64,000 nucleotides of DNA, from NCBI GenBank assembly GCA_035550975.1, contig DASZOC010000032.1:1-64000 (forward strand), read 5' to 3'. Position 1 is the stretch's first letter; the number at the start of each line of letters is the position of its first letter. The DNA comes from DASZOC01 sp035550975. GTDB lineage: Bacteria > Actinomycetota > CADDZG01 > WHSQ01. This document shows, in pieces, positions 7,793 to 15,665 of this stretch. A program made the translations under genes and the position numbers. The notes under the pieces are model-generated. The model was not told where the DNA came from, made no database searches, and saw nothing but the letters and a program-made list of their open reading frames with translations.

Positions 7793-9088
7793 CTAGTGCC
7801 TGATCGGCACTTCTGCTGCGCTTACGGCGTGCGTGGGGAAGTGCAGACCGAACGAGACCTTGCCGTCCTCGGAGCGGACGTCGACGCGGCCTTTGATCGC
7901 ATCGGCTAACCGCGCAGCGATGTACAGGCCGAGCCCTACCCCGGAGGTCTCGCTGTCCTCGCCCCGCCGGAACGCCTCGAAGAGCTCTTCCGGGGCGAGA
8001 TCGTCCGGAAGCGTTCCGTCGTTCACCACGCACACTTTGGCGATGCCGCCGTCGATCGACACGACGACGTCGATCTTCGAGCCATCCGGCGAATGCTTGA
8101 TCGCGTTCTCGAGGAACACGCCCAGGATCTCGTACACCGCCAGGTCGTCGATCTCGACATGTTCGTCGGGGACCGATCTCACGCGCAGCCGGCTCTGGTC
8201 GAAGCCGCGTATCGACCTGTCGATCAGCTCGGGGAGGTGGACGTCTCGTATGAGTCCCGCGAGCTCTGCGCGCGCGCCCTGCAGCAGGCGGTCGATCAGC
8301 TCTTTCAGGTCGCGTCCTCGCTCGTAAGCCGCCGACAGCATCTCTTCGCGCACCGCTCCGGCAAGGACGGTGTGATGTTTCTCGATCGTCCGGAGCGTCC
8401 CCATGATCACCGTCAGGGGCGTCTTCAACTCGTGTGATGCCATGGCGAAGAACATGTCCTTGGCGTGCTGCGCCTCGCGCAGACGCTCGACCGTTCGGGC
8501 GTCCGTCAGAGCGAGGCTTGCGTGCTCCGCGAATGCCAGCAGGATCTCCTGTTCCGTCGCCGTGTACTTGCGTCCTCGAACGTAAGAAGCGACGACGAGG
8601 CTTCCGGCCAGCTCCCCGTACTCGTAGACGGGCGCCGCCATCGCGGCCTGCAGACCTGCCTCCGCTAGCGCCGGCAGACGTTGCGGGTCGGTCTGGTAGT
8701 CCTCGACGATGATCAGCCGGTTCTCCTGGATCGCCCGGCCTCCGGCCCCCTCGCCGACCGGCCCCCTCTCGAGCGCTTTGGACACGTCCGGGCTCAAGCC
8801 GCTGACGGAGCGAAGGACCATGTAGTTGGGGTCGGTGGGGTCCAGGAGGCGGAGCCCCACGACCTCGTCCCCGAGCAGCTCGGCGGCACCGGCCGTGATC
8901 GCGTCGAGGACCTCGTGGAGTGGGGCGCGGTGCGATATCGACCTCTGGATCCGGGCGAGCTTGCGGAACAGGGCGTTGCGCTCTACGAGCGCGGCGAGCA
9001 GTTGCCGGGTCAGCTCTTCGTCCGGAACCCCGTCGGCGGGTATCCCGAGGTCGGATGCGATCGCGCGTGGATCGATGGGTGCTGTCAC
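7793..9088 (-). CDS. GAF domain sensor histidine kinase
   Basis: A soluble two-component kinase; no membrane segment is seen. Residues about 35-215 form a GAF sensor (LLDPTDPNYMVLRSVSG, GPVGEGAGGRAIQENR, MAAPVYEYGELAGSLVVA). The HisKA dimerisation segment carries the phosphorylated His in MASHELKTPLTVIMG. The HATPase part has an N box (ENAIKHSPDG), a G1-like VNDGTLP in which the usual Asp-x-Gly is altered, and a G2 box SGVGLGLYIAARL. GTG 9088 is preferred; the track-length reading to 9280 would overlap the divergent selD start. No response regulator gene adjoins it, so this is an orphan kinase or it acts with a regulator elsewhere. Confidence 0.85.
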   Translation of the reverse strand: MTAPIDPRAIASDLGIPADGVPDEELTRQLLAALVERNALFRKLARIQRSISHRAPLHEVLDAITAGAAELLGDEVVGLRLLDPTDPNYMVLRSVSGLSPDVSKALERGPVGEGAGGRAIQENRLIIVEDYQTDPQRLPALAEAGLQAAMAAPVYEYGELAGSLVVASYVRGRKYTATEQEILLAFAEHASLALTDARTVERLREAQHAKDMFFAMASHELKTPLTVIMGTLRTIEKHHTVLAGAVREEMLSAAYERGRDLKELIDRLLQGARAELAGLIRDVHLPELIDRSIRGFDQSRLRVRSVPDEHVEIDDLAVYEILGVFLENAIKHSPDGSKIDVVVSIDGGIAKVCVVNDGTLPDDLAPEELFEAFRRGEDSETSGVGLGLYIAARLADAIKGRVDVRSEDGKVSFGLHFPTHAVSAAEVPIRH

Positions 9089-9173
9089 AACGAGAGATTG
9101 TCCCGCATGCACGTGGCGCAACGAGGCCTGGGAGGATTCCACGACGTGATCGGCTTGAAGGGAGGTGATCGGG

Positions 9174-10211
9174 ATGCGTGAAGAGGTCCGCCTTACCTCG
9201 TATTCACACGGCGGCGGGTGAGCCTGCAAGCTCGGCGCGGCCGAGCTGGCGCAGGTCTTGCGCCACGTGGAGTCGACCACTTCCGATCCCGCCGTCGTCG
9301 TGGGATTGGACGCACCCGACGACGCGGCCGTTTACCTCGTCGCGCCGGGCATCGCGCTCGTCCAGACGGTCGACTTCTTCACGCCGATAGTCGACGACCC
9401 CTACGACTGGGGACGCATCGCAGCCGCGAATGCGCTGTCCGACGTGTATGCGATGGGCGGGACCCCTCGTACCGCGCTGAACCTCGTCGGCTGGCCTCGC
9501 GAGCTCGACTTCGCGTTGCTAGGTCGAGTGCTCGAGGGCGGCAGGGCGATCTGCGACGAAGCCGGCGTGACGATCGTCGGTGGTCACTCGATCGACGACC
9601 CCGAGCCGAAGTACGGTCTAGCGGTGACGGGAACGGTCGACCCGGACCGGGTCGTGAAGAGTTCCGGTGCCGTCCCGGGGGCAGCGCTGGTCCTAACGAA
9701 GCCGTTGGGCACCGGGATCATCTCCAGTGGCATCAAAGAGGGCCGTGCGACCGATGCCGCGGCTGCCGAGGCGATCCGCGTCATGACCCGGTTGAACCAG
9801 GGCGCTGCCGAGGCGATGGTCATGACCGGCGGCGTGCAAGCAGCCACCGACGTCACCGGGTTCGGCCTCATCGGCCACCTCGCGCAGATGCTCGGCAACG
9901 ACCTCGACGCCCACCTCGATCTCGACTCGATCCCGCTACTGCTCGACGCGGTCGACCTGGTGGGACAAGGAGTGTGGCCCGGCGGCAGCAAGCGCAACCA
10001 CGACGCTATGAGCGACCGCGTGAGGATGCCGGACGACGGACGGACGATGGTCCTGTTCGACGCGCAGACTTCGGGCGGTCTTCTGATCGCGATCGACGCG
10101 GGTCGGGGCCGCGATTTGCATCAGGCTCTCGCGAGCCGCGGGGTCACGACCGCTGCCACGATCGGCAGGCTCACCGACGGCACGGGCACCGTCACCGTGA
10201 CGTCGGGATGA
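9174..10211 (+). CDS. selD: Selenide, water dikinase, selenocysteine-containing
   Basis: SelD makes selenophosphate from selenide and ATP for selenocysteine and selenouridine synthesis. The frame opens at ATG 9174 behind GGGAGGTG and runs through an in-frame TGA at 9219-9221, giving SHGGG-U-ACKLG. This aligns with the E. coli SHGAGCGCK active site: residue 16 is Sec in place of catalytic Cys17, and Lys19 is the conserved Lys. The full length, 345 residues, matches the family. Later motifs are DDAAVYLV, DFFTPIVDDPYDWGRIAAANALSDVYAMGG and TDVTGFGLIGHL. Automatic calling would start at GTG 9258 and lose the active site. It overlaps the next gene by ATGA. A tRNA-Sec gene lies at 35970. Confidence 0.93.
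9222..9255 (+). promoter_or_regulatory. Bacterial SECIS-type hairpin in selD
   Basis: Directly after the UGA, AGCTCGGC (9229-9236) and GCCGAGCT (9240-9247) form a perfect eight-pair stem with loop GCG. It is extended by CCTGC (9223-9227) and GCAGG (9251-9255) across a small internal loop. Bacterial SECIS hairpins lie within the first 40 or so bases after the UGA and bind SelB. The position fits; the loop is shorter than in E. coli fdhF, so SelB recognition is inferred. Confidence 0.75.
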
Positions 10212-10633
10212 CGAACGAGCTGCGCATATCGCGCGCGCTGGCCGACGAGATGGTTGCTCATCTGGCCGATGAGAGGCCGAACGAGGGGTGCGGCCTACTA
10301 GCAAGCAAGAAGGGCAAGGTCGAGAAGGTCATCAAGATGTCGAACGCGTCGGCGAGCCCGCTGCGGTACTCGCTCGATCCGCAGGAGCAGTTCCACGCGT
10401 ATCGCCTGATCGACGACGAGGGCCTGGTGCTCGGAGGCGTCTACCACTCGCACACGCATACCGATGCCATGCCGTCACCGACCGACGTCCGGCTGGCGAG
10501 TGAAGACGTCCCCTACGTGATCGTGTCGCTCGCCCGCGAGCCGGCAGTGATCAAGGCGTTCCGCATCGTGAAGGTGAACTGGGACGATGACGACGGCGAC
10601 ATCGAGGAAATACCGGTCGTGATCGAGGGTTGA
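10208..10633 (+). CDS. mec: M67 (JAMM/MPN+) metallopeptidase, Mec+-like
   Basis: A zinc isopeptidase of 141 residues. The JAMM set is complete: Glu in NEGCGLL near residue 22, and HSHTH followed by PSPTD (Zn ligands His, His, Asp and the conserved Ser). In Mycobacterium tuberculosis Mec+ releases cysteine from the CysO-cysteine adduct, and the same cysO–cysM order follows here. The ATG overlaps the selD stop as ATGA, so translation is coupled to selD. The neighbouring CysO has four residues after its Gly-Gly (see that gene), so this peptidase may also be needed to expose the CysO C-terminus. That extra role is an inference. Confidence 0.88.
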   Translation: MTNELRISRALADEMVAHLADERPNEGCGLLASKKGKVEKVIKMSNASASPLRYSLDPQEQFHAYRLIDDEGLVLGGVYHSHTHTDAMPSPTDVRLASEDVPYVIVSLAREPAVIKAFRIVKVNWDDDDGDIEEIPVVIEG

Positions 10634-10667
10634 CTACGATGTGTCGCGACGCTGTAAGGAGGCATCG

Positions 10668-10955
10668 GTGGCAGTAGAGGTACGTATCCCAACGGTTTTT
10701 CGTAAGTTCACCGGCAATCAGGCCGTGGTGGAGGTCGCCGGCGGGACGATCGCCGACGTGATCGACCAGCTGGAGGATCACCACCCGGGCCTCAAGGGGC
10801 AGCTGATGACCGGTGACGGCGAGCTGCACAGGTTCGTCAACATCTACGTCAACGACGAGGACGCGCGTTATCTCGAGAAGTTGGACACGAACGTCGCGGA
10901 CGGCGACACGGTGTCGCTTCTGCCCTCCGTCGCCGGCGGTTCGTTAGCCGTTTGA
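10668..10955 (+). CDS. cysO: CysO-like sulfur carrier (ThiS/MoaD ubiquitin fold) with extra C-terminal tail
   Basis: A small beta-grasp sulfur carrier that donates thiocarboxylate sulfur to CysM. The GTG at 10668 follows AAGGAGG at 10655-10661 and gives MAVEVRIPTVFRKFTGNQ, the family N-terminus. The C-terminus reads LLPSVAGG, but four more residues (SLAV) follow before the stop; classical CysO ends at Gly-Gly. The tail must be removed before the Gly can be activated, and a JAMM peptidase gene lies immediately upstream. The stop overlaps the cysM start (TTGA). 95 residues, close to the mycobacterial size. Confidence 0.9.
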   Translation: MAVEVRIPTVFRKFTGNQAVVEVAGGTIADVIDQLEDHHPGLKGQLMTGDGELHRFVNIYVNDEDARYLEKLDTNVADGDTVSLLPSVAGGSLAV

Positions 10956-11893
10956 GATACGGCTCGATACTCGACACCATCGGCAAGACGCCGCTGGTTC
11001 AGGTCCCGCGGCTCACGCCGGTCGAGGACGTACGGATCTGGGTGAAGCTAGAAGGGCAGAACCCGACCGGTTCGGTGAAGGATCGCGTCGCCGTAGCCCT
11101 GATCGAGGCGGGCGAGTCTTCCGGACACCTCACGGAAGACAAGATCATCCTGGAGCCGACTTCCGGCAACACCGGGATCGCGCTCGCGATGGTCGCCAGC
11201 ACCCGCGGGTACCGGTTCACGGCGGTCATGCCCGACAACGCGAGCTCGGAACGCGTTCAGCTGCTGGAAGCTTTCGGGGCGGAGATCATCTTCTCGGAAG
11301 GCGCGAAGGGCACGAACGGATCGGTCGCGCTGGCGCAAGAGCTCGCCCGTGACACGAAGTACTACATGCCGTTCCAGTACGGCAACCCCGCGAACATCGA
11401 GGCTCATTACCGCGGCACCGGCCAGGAGATAGTCGACGATCTTCCAGAAGTGAAGGCTTTCGTCGCCGGACTGGGGACGGGAGGCACCTTGATGGGCGTT
11501 GGCAAGAGATTGCGTGAGCACGATCCCGACGTGAGGATCGTGGCCGCGGAGCCGCAGCTCGGTGAGCTCGTGTACGGGTTGCGTTCGCTCGAGGAAGGTT
11601 ACATACCGCCGATCTTCGATCCGGATCACATCGACGGCAAGGTCATGGTGACCGCGAGAGATTCGATCCTGTGGACGCGCGAGCTGCTGCAGAAAGAGGG
11701 CATCTTCGCGGGGATATCCGCGGGGGCCGTGATCTGGGTCGCCCAACGCGTCGCCGAACGCCTCGCCGCTGAGGGCGGTGGCGACGTCGTGTGCCTGCTG
11801 CCCGACGGAGGCTGGAAGTACATGTCCACCGAGGCGTGGACGCGCGACATCGATACCGCAGAGAGCCGGGTGGAGGAAGTCCTGTGGTGGTGA
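10952..11893 (+). CDS. cysM: Cysteine synthase, CysO-dependent type
   Basis: A PLP enzyme of 313 residues that makes cysteine. The PLP Lys lies in NPTGSVKDRVA, the phosphate-binding loop is GLGTGGTLMGVG, and the substrate loop is EPTSGNTGIAL. The order Mec+–CysO–CysM is that of the thiocarboxylate-dependent mycobacterial pathway, which uses O-phosphoserine. TTG 10952 is taken as start because it overlaps the cysO stop in the same ATGA-like way as its neighbours, and the peptide then begins RYGSILDTIGKTPLVQV, as in the family. The C-terminus ends VLWW. Confidence 0.92.
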   Translation: MRYGSILDTIGKTPLVQVPRLTPVEDVRIWVKLEGQNPTGSVKDRVAVALIEAGESSGHLTEDKIILEPTSGNTGIALAMVASTRGYRFTAVMPDNASSERVQLLEAFGAEIIFSEGAKGTNGSVALAQELARDTKYYMPFQYGNPANIEAHYRGTGQEIVDDLPEVKAFVAGLGTGGTLMGVGKRLREHDPDVRIVAAEPQLGELVYGLRSLEEGYIPPIFDPDHIDGKVMVTARDSILWTRELLQKEGIFAGISAGAVIWVAQRVAERLAAEGGGDVVCLLPDGGWKYMSTEAWTRDIDTAESRVEEVLWW

Positions 11894-11995
11894 CCGACCG
11901 GCCGATCGGCATGTTCGAGTCGGCCGGGACGCGCGTGGTGGGCTCATGATCGAACATGCCTCCCTTCGCCCCGACCGGCCGATCGGCATGTTCGA
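11890..11995 (+). promoter_or_regulatory. Leader ORF and alternative hairpins around the murI start
   Basis: An 11-base segment GGCATGTTCGA occurs at 11908-11918 and again at 11985-11995, and its exact reverse complement TCGAACATGCC lies between them at 11950-11960. The middle segment can pair with either flank, giving two mutually exclusive hairpins around the murI ATG (11946). A short frame from GTG 11890 encodes TDRPIGMFES, like the true MurI N-terminus, and stops at 11947-11949, overlapping that ATG. The arrangement looks either like a duplicated gene start or a translational switch. Confidence 0.5.
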
Positions 11996-12773
11996 TAGCG
12001 GGGTGGGGGGGCTGACCGTGGCGCGTGCCGTGATCGACCTGTTGCCGAACGAGGACCTCGTCTACTTCGGCGATACGGCACGTTGTCCCTACGGCCCCCG
12101 GCCCCCGCAGGAGGTGCGCAAGTTCGCGCTCGAGATCATGGACTCCTTGGTCGAAGAAGACGTGAAGCTGCTGGTCATCGCGTGCAACTCGGCGTCGTCG
12201 ATAGCCCTCGGAGACGCGCGCAGCCGCTACGACATCCCGGTCATCGGCGTCATCGAGCCGGGAGTGCGTGCCGCCATCGCCGCCACGCGCAATCGGAGGA
12301 TCGGCTTGATCGGCACCCAGGTGACGGTCAGCTCTGGTGCATACGACGAGGCGGTCACAGCGAGCCGGGCCAACGTGACGCTGTTCTCACGGGCGTGCCC
12401 GCGATTCGTCGGGTTCGTCGAGCGAGGAGACACCACCTCCGAAGAAGTCGTTGCTACAGCTCGCGAATATCTCGAACCCCTGAAGCACGAGGACGTCGAC
12501 ACCGTGCTCCTGGGGTGCACCCATTACCCTCTCCTCTCCGGAGTGATCCAGTACGTGATGGGGGAGGGCGTAGTGCTCGTTTCGAGCGCGGAAGCAACCG
12601 CGAACGAGGTCTTCGCGAAGCTCCTGAACGATCGGATGCTCAGCGTGCCGGAAAGGACCGGCCGCCACCGGTTCATATCCTCCAGCGTCGAAGGGATCTC
12701 GACCGAGCTCGGGACGCGCTTCCTCGGCCCCGAGTTCACCGAGGTCGAGCACCGGCCGTGGGACATGTCGTGA
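11946..12773 (+). CDS. murI: Glutamate racemase
   Basis: Makes D-glutamate for peptidoglycan. The two catalytic Cys are present in IACNSASS and LGCTHYPLL. The N-terminal signature RPIGMFDSGVGGLTV and YFGDTARCPYG are typical. The start is ATG 11946, which overlaps the stop of a short upstream leader frame; a ten-residue extension (MIEHASLRPD) precedes the usual start of the fold. 275 residues, normal length. It sits downstream of cysM and upstream of an MBL protein, rph and rdgB, an order conserved in many Actinobacteria. Confidence 0.95.
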   Translation: MIEHASLRPDRPIGMFDSGVGGLTVARAVIDLLPNEDLVYFGDTARCPYGPRPPQEVRKFALEIMDSLVEEDVKLLVIACNSASSIALGDARSRYDIPVIGVIEPGVRAAIAATRNRRIGLIGTQVTVSSGAYDEAVTASRANVTLFSRACPRFVGFVERGDTTSEEVVATAREYLEPLKHEDVDTVLLGCTHYPLLSGVIQYVMGEGVVLVSSAEATANEVFAKLLNDRMLSVPERTGRHRFISSSVEGISTELGTRFLGPEFTEVEHRPWDMS

Positions 12774-12792
12774 TGGCGGCAGGTGACGTGCG

Positions 12793-13536
12793 ATGAGTGT
12801 CACGATCACCGTCCTCGGCAGCTCGGGAATGTTCCAGACGACCGAGCGTGCTTGTTCGGGTTATCTGCTCGACGTCGACCGACGGCACCTGTGGCTCGAC
12901 GCGGGCGCGGGCACATGGGCGAACCTCCAGCGCCACATCGCCTACTCCGATATAGACGGGGTCCTGCTGACGCACGCGCATCCCGACCACACGACCGACG
13001 TGCTGCAGGCGTATCACGCGCGGCGGTACGGGCAGGAGGACGCGCTTCCGAACGTCCCGTTGTGGGCGCCGAAGGAGACGCTCGACCGTCTCTGTGGATT
13101 CGCCAACGGGCTCGAAGACGCGTTCGACCTCCGGCCGTTGACGAGCTCGGACGAGGTCGAGTTCGGCGTCGCACGGCTGAACTTCGTCGAGATGGCGCAC
13201 CCCGAATACACGCTCGGCGTCCGGGTGGATAGCGGGTCGAGCGTCGCCGCGTTCTCGTCCGACACGGGGCACGACGCCGACTTCGAGACACTGGCTCGAG
13301 ACGCCGACGTCTTTTTCTGTGAGGCGACGTCTCAGGACTCGGACGAGCTGTGGGAGGGACACCTGCGCGCGTCGCAGGCCGCAAGTATCGCTGCGGGCGT
13401 AGGTGTCAAGAGGTTGTTGCTCACGCACCTCCGCCCGGGGAGGGATCACTCCCTTACGTTGACCGAGGCGCGGCGAGCCGCGCCGGGCCTCGACATCGCA
13501 CTCGCTCAAGACGGTATGAGACTGGAGCTGCCATGA
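12793..13536 (+). CDS. MBL-fold metal-dependent hydrolase
   Basis: A metallo-beta-lactamase-fold protein of 247 residues, near the RNase Z / phosphodiesterase branch by its N-terminus ITVLGSSGMF. The metal motif is THAHPDHTTD; later ligands include His in EMAHPEY, Asp in SSDTGHD and His in LTHLRPG. In mycobacteria a similar gene sits between murI and rph. The substrate is not known from sequence; a cyclic nucleotide or RNA end has been considered for relatives. Its stop overlaps the rph start (ATGA), suggesting coupled translation. Confidence 0.85.
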   Translation: MSVTITVLGSSGMFQTTERACSGYLLDVDRRHLWLDAGAGTWANLQRHIAYSDIDGVLLTHAHPDHTTDVLQAYHARRYGQEDALPNVPLWAPKETLDRLCGFANGLEDAFDLRPLTSSDEVEFGVARLNFVEMAHPEYTLGVRVDSGSSVAAFSSDTGHDADFETLARDADVFFCEATSQDSDELWEGHLRASQAASIAAGVGVKRLLLTHLRPGRDHSLTLTEARRAAPGLDIALAQDGMRLELP

Positions 13537-14261
13537 CCACCTACGAGCGCACGGACGGACGCGGCCCCCGGGACCTGCGAAGGGTCGAGCTCGAGGTGGG
13601 GTTCATGCCGAACGCGGAAGGCTCCTGTCTCGTGACGATGGGCGATACGAAAGTGATCTGTACCGCGACCGTCCAGGAGGGTGTGCCGCGCTGGCTCAAG
13701 GGCAAGGGGTGGGGCTGGGTCACTGCGGAGTACTCGATGTTGCCGCGTTCGACGAGCGAGCGGGTCGATCGTGAGGTCAACCGCGGACGTGTCGGCGGGC
13801 GCACGCAGGAGATCCAGCGTCTGATCGGTCGCTCGCTGCGGGCCGTCACCGACCTCACGGTCATGGGCGAGTGGTCCATCTTGGTGGACTGCGACGTCCT
13901 GCGAGCGGACGGAGGCACGAGGACGGCGTCGATCACGGGCGGTTACGTCGCGCTTCATCAGGCGGTCGAGTGGATGAAGTCGCGCGGCAGCCTGAACCGC
14001 GATCCCATACACACCGCGGTCGCCGCGGTCAGCATCGGGATCGTCGAGGGAGCGCCGTGTTTGGACCTGAAGTACGACGAGGACTCGAACGCCGAGGTCG
14101 ACATGAACGTCGTCATGACCGGCACGGGCAAGTTCGTCGAGGTGCAGGGCACCGCCGAGAAAGGCGTGTTCGCACGCGACGCGCTGGATGGATTGATCGA
14201 TATCGCCGAGGAGGGCATCAAGGAGCTGTTGCGTCACCAAGAGAAAGCGCTCGCCGGCTGA
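13533..14261 (+). CDS. rph: Ribonuclease PH
   Basis: A phosphorolytic 3'-to-5' exoribonuclease that trims tRNA 3' ends. 242 residues, as in the family. Motifs: GSCLVTMGDTKVICTATV, the substrate Arg loop GRTQEIQRLIGRSLRAV, the catalytic Asp region DCDVLRADGGTRTASITG, and YDEDSNAEVDMNVVM. The ATG lies in the stop of the MBL gene. The stop is shared with the unusual CTG start of rdgB. Confidence 0.96.
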   Translation: MTTYERTDGRGPRDLRRVELEVGFMPNAEGSCLVTMGDTKVICTATVQEGVPRWLKGKGWGWVTAEYSMLPRSTSERVDREVNRGRVGGRTQEIQRLIGRSLRAVTDLTVMGEWSILVDCDVLRADGGTRTASITGGYVALHQAVEWMKSRGSLNRDPIHTAVAAVSIGIVEGAPCLDLKYDEDSNAEVDMNVVMTGTGKFVEVQGTAEKGVFARDALDGLIDIAEEGIKELLRHQEKALAG

Positions 14262-14851
14262 AGGCGGTCTTCGCGTCGCGCAACCGCCACAAAGCCGAGC
14301 AGGTATCGCGCCTGCTGGACGACGTCGAGCTCGTATCTCTGGACGAGGTCGCGCCCGGGCTGGTCCTGGAGGAGCCCTACGAGACCTTCGAGGAGAACGC
14401 CTTGGCGAAGGCGCGTGCCGCGGCAACTGCCACCCGGATGTTGGCCATAGCCGACGACTCCGGGATCGAGGTCGACGCGCTCGACGGCGCGCCCGGCGTC
14501 CGGTCGGCGCGCTATGCAGGACCGGAAGCGACCGACGCCGACAACAACGCGAAGCTCGTGGACGCCCTCAGGGACGTGCCCGAGGATCAACGTAGCTGTC
14601 GCTACCGCTGCGTCGCGGTCGCGGTCTTCCCCGAAGGAGACGAGCTCATGGCCGAAGGCACGTGTGAGGGCACGGTCGTCCTCGAGCCGCGCGGCTCAGA
14701 CGGGTTCGGCTACGACCCTCACGTCGTACCGGAAGGACAAGCACGCACGATGGGAGAGATCCCGTTGGAAGAGAAACTGTCGTTCAGCCACCGCGGGCGG
14801 GCATTTCGGCTGCTAGCCGCAGAACTTCGTCGTGCAGGACACCGTTCGTAG
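14258..14851 (+). CDS. rdgB: XTP/dITP pyrophosphatase, probable CTG start
   Basis: A nucleotide-pool cleaning enzyme of the HAM1/RdgB family. The fold starts KAVFASRNRHKAEQ, the equivalent of the usual (L/V)ASxNxxKxxE. Catalytic motifs are FEENALAKARAA, ADDSGIEVDALDGAPG and FGYDPHVVPEG. No ATG, GTG or TTG exists at or just before the family start. CTG at 14258 overlaps the rph stop as CTGA, the same geometry used by the other genes of this operon. The 3' end overlaps the convergent IMPase gene by 68 bases. Confidence 0.88.
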   Translation: MKAVFASRNRHKAEQVSRLLDDVELVSLDEVAPGLVLEEPYETFEENALAKARAAATATRMLAIADDSGIEVDALDGAPGVRSARYAGPEATDADNNAKLVDALRDVPEDQRSCRYRCVAVAVFPEGDELMAEGTCEGTVVLEPRGSDGFGYDPHVVPEGQARTMGEIPLEEKLSFSHRGRAFRLLAAELRRAGHRS

Positions 14852-15635
14852 TCACACAGGACCTCTCGTCACTCCACGAGGAACCGTCTAGCTGGGTCAG
14901 CTTGCCTCCGGCTTCGGTCACGATCGGCTGGAGCGCCACGACGTCCCACACTCTCAGCGTCGGCTCGACCATGATGTGTGCGGCTCCCCGCGCGACCAAC
15001 ATGTGTCCCCAGAAGTCGCCGAACCCGCGGCTCCTCCCGGTTCGGTCGAGCAACGTGTGGAACAGGTCCTTCCATCCCGTCTGTTCGAAGGCCCGTCCAC
15101 TGGCGAACACGAACAGCGCGTCGGAGAGATCATCGATCGGATCGATCCCGATGCGCGTCCCATTCATCCGTGCGCCGAGGCCTACCGCTCCGTCGTAGGT
15201 CTCGCCGATCGCCGGAGCATGCGCCACCCCGACCTGAGCGCGACCCTCTAGCTGCAGGCCGACCAAGGTCGCCCAGATCGGGATCCCCGCGATGTAGTTG
15301 TTCGTGCCGTCGATCGGGTCGAGCACCCACGTCGGTGCTCCGTCGCGGGGCGGACCTCCTCCGGCCGACGTAAGGCCCTCTTCTTCGCCCAGGATGTTGT
15401 GGTCCGGGAACGTCCGGGCGATGCGGAGGCGCATCTGGGCTTCCGTCTTCCAGTCTGCTTCGGTCGCCCAGGTCCCGTCGTCTTTCTTCTTCCGCTCGTT
15501 GTGTTTGCCGAACCGGTCGATCGCGACTCGACCGCCGAGCTCTGCGACTTCCTTCGCGAACTCGAGGTACGAGGCGAGGTCGCGTGTCAGCTGCCCGGCT
15601 GAGCGCGCTGCTGCGATTGTGTGGTCGTTGCTCAT
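14784..15635 (-). CDS. Inositol monophosphatase family phosphatase
   Basis: A Mg-dependent sugar or histidinol phosphatase. Metal-binding motifs are EADWKTE, GEEEG, DPIDGTNNY and WDVVALQPIVTEAGG. HisN-type histidinol phosphatases of Actinobacteria look alike, so histidinol phosphate, inositol phosphate and other sugar phosphates are all possible. ATG 15635 is chosen; an alternative TTG at 15653 adds six residues. The 3' end overlaps rdgB on the opposite strand. Confidence 0.85.
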   Translation of the reverse strand: MSNDHTIAAARSAGQLTRDLASYLEFAKEVAELGGRVAIDRFGKHNERKKKDDGTWATEADWKTEAQMRLRIARTFPDHNILGEEEGLTSAGGGPPRDGAPTWVLDPIDGTNNYIAGIPIWATLVGLQLEGRAQVGVAHAPAIGETYDGAVGLGARMNGTRIGIDPIDDLSDALFVFASGRAFEQTGWKDLFHTLLDRTGRSRGFGDFWGHMLVARGAAHIMVEPTLRVWDVVALQPIVTEAGGKLTQLDGSSWSDERSCVTTNGVLHDEVLRLAAEMPARGG

Positions 15636-15665
15636 GGGGCCGCACCCTAGCAACCTCGCTACGCG

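Noticed and set aside
9258..10211. SelD starting at GTG 9258
   Set aside because: This start drops the active-site Sec/Lys loop; the frame continues upstream through the UGA to a good ribosome-binding site.
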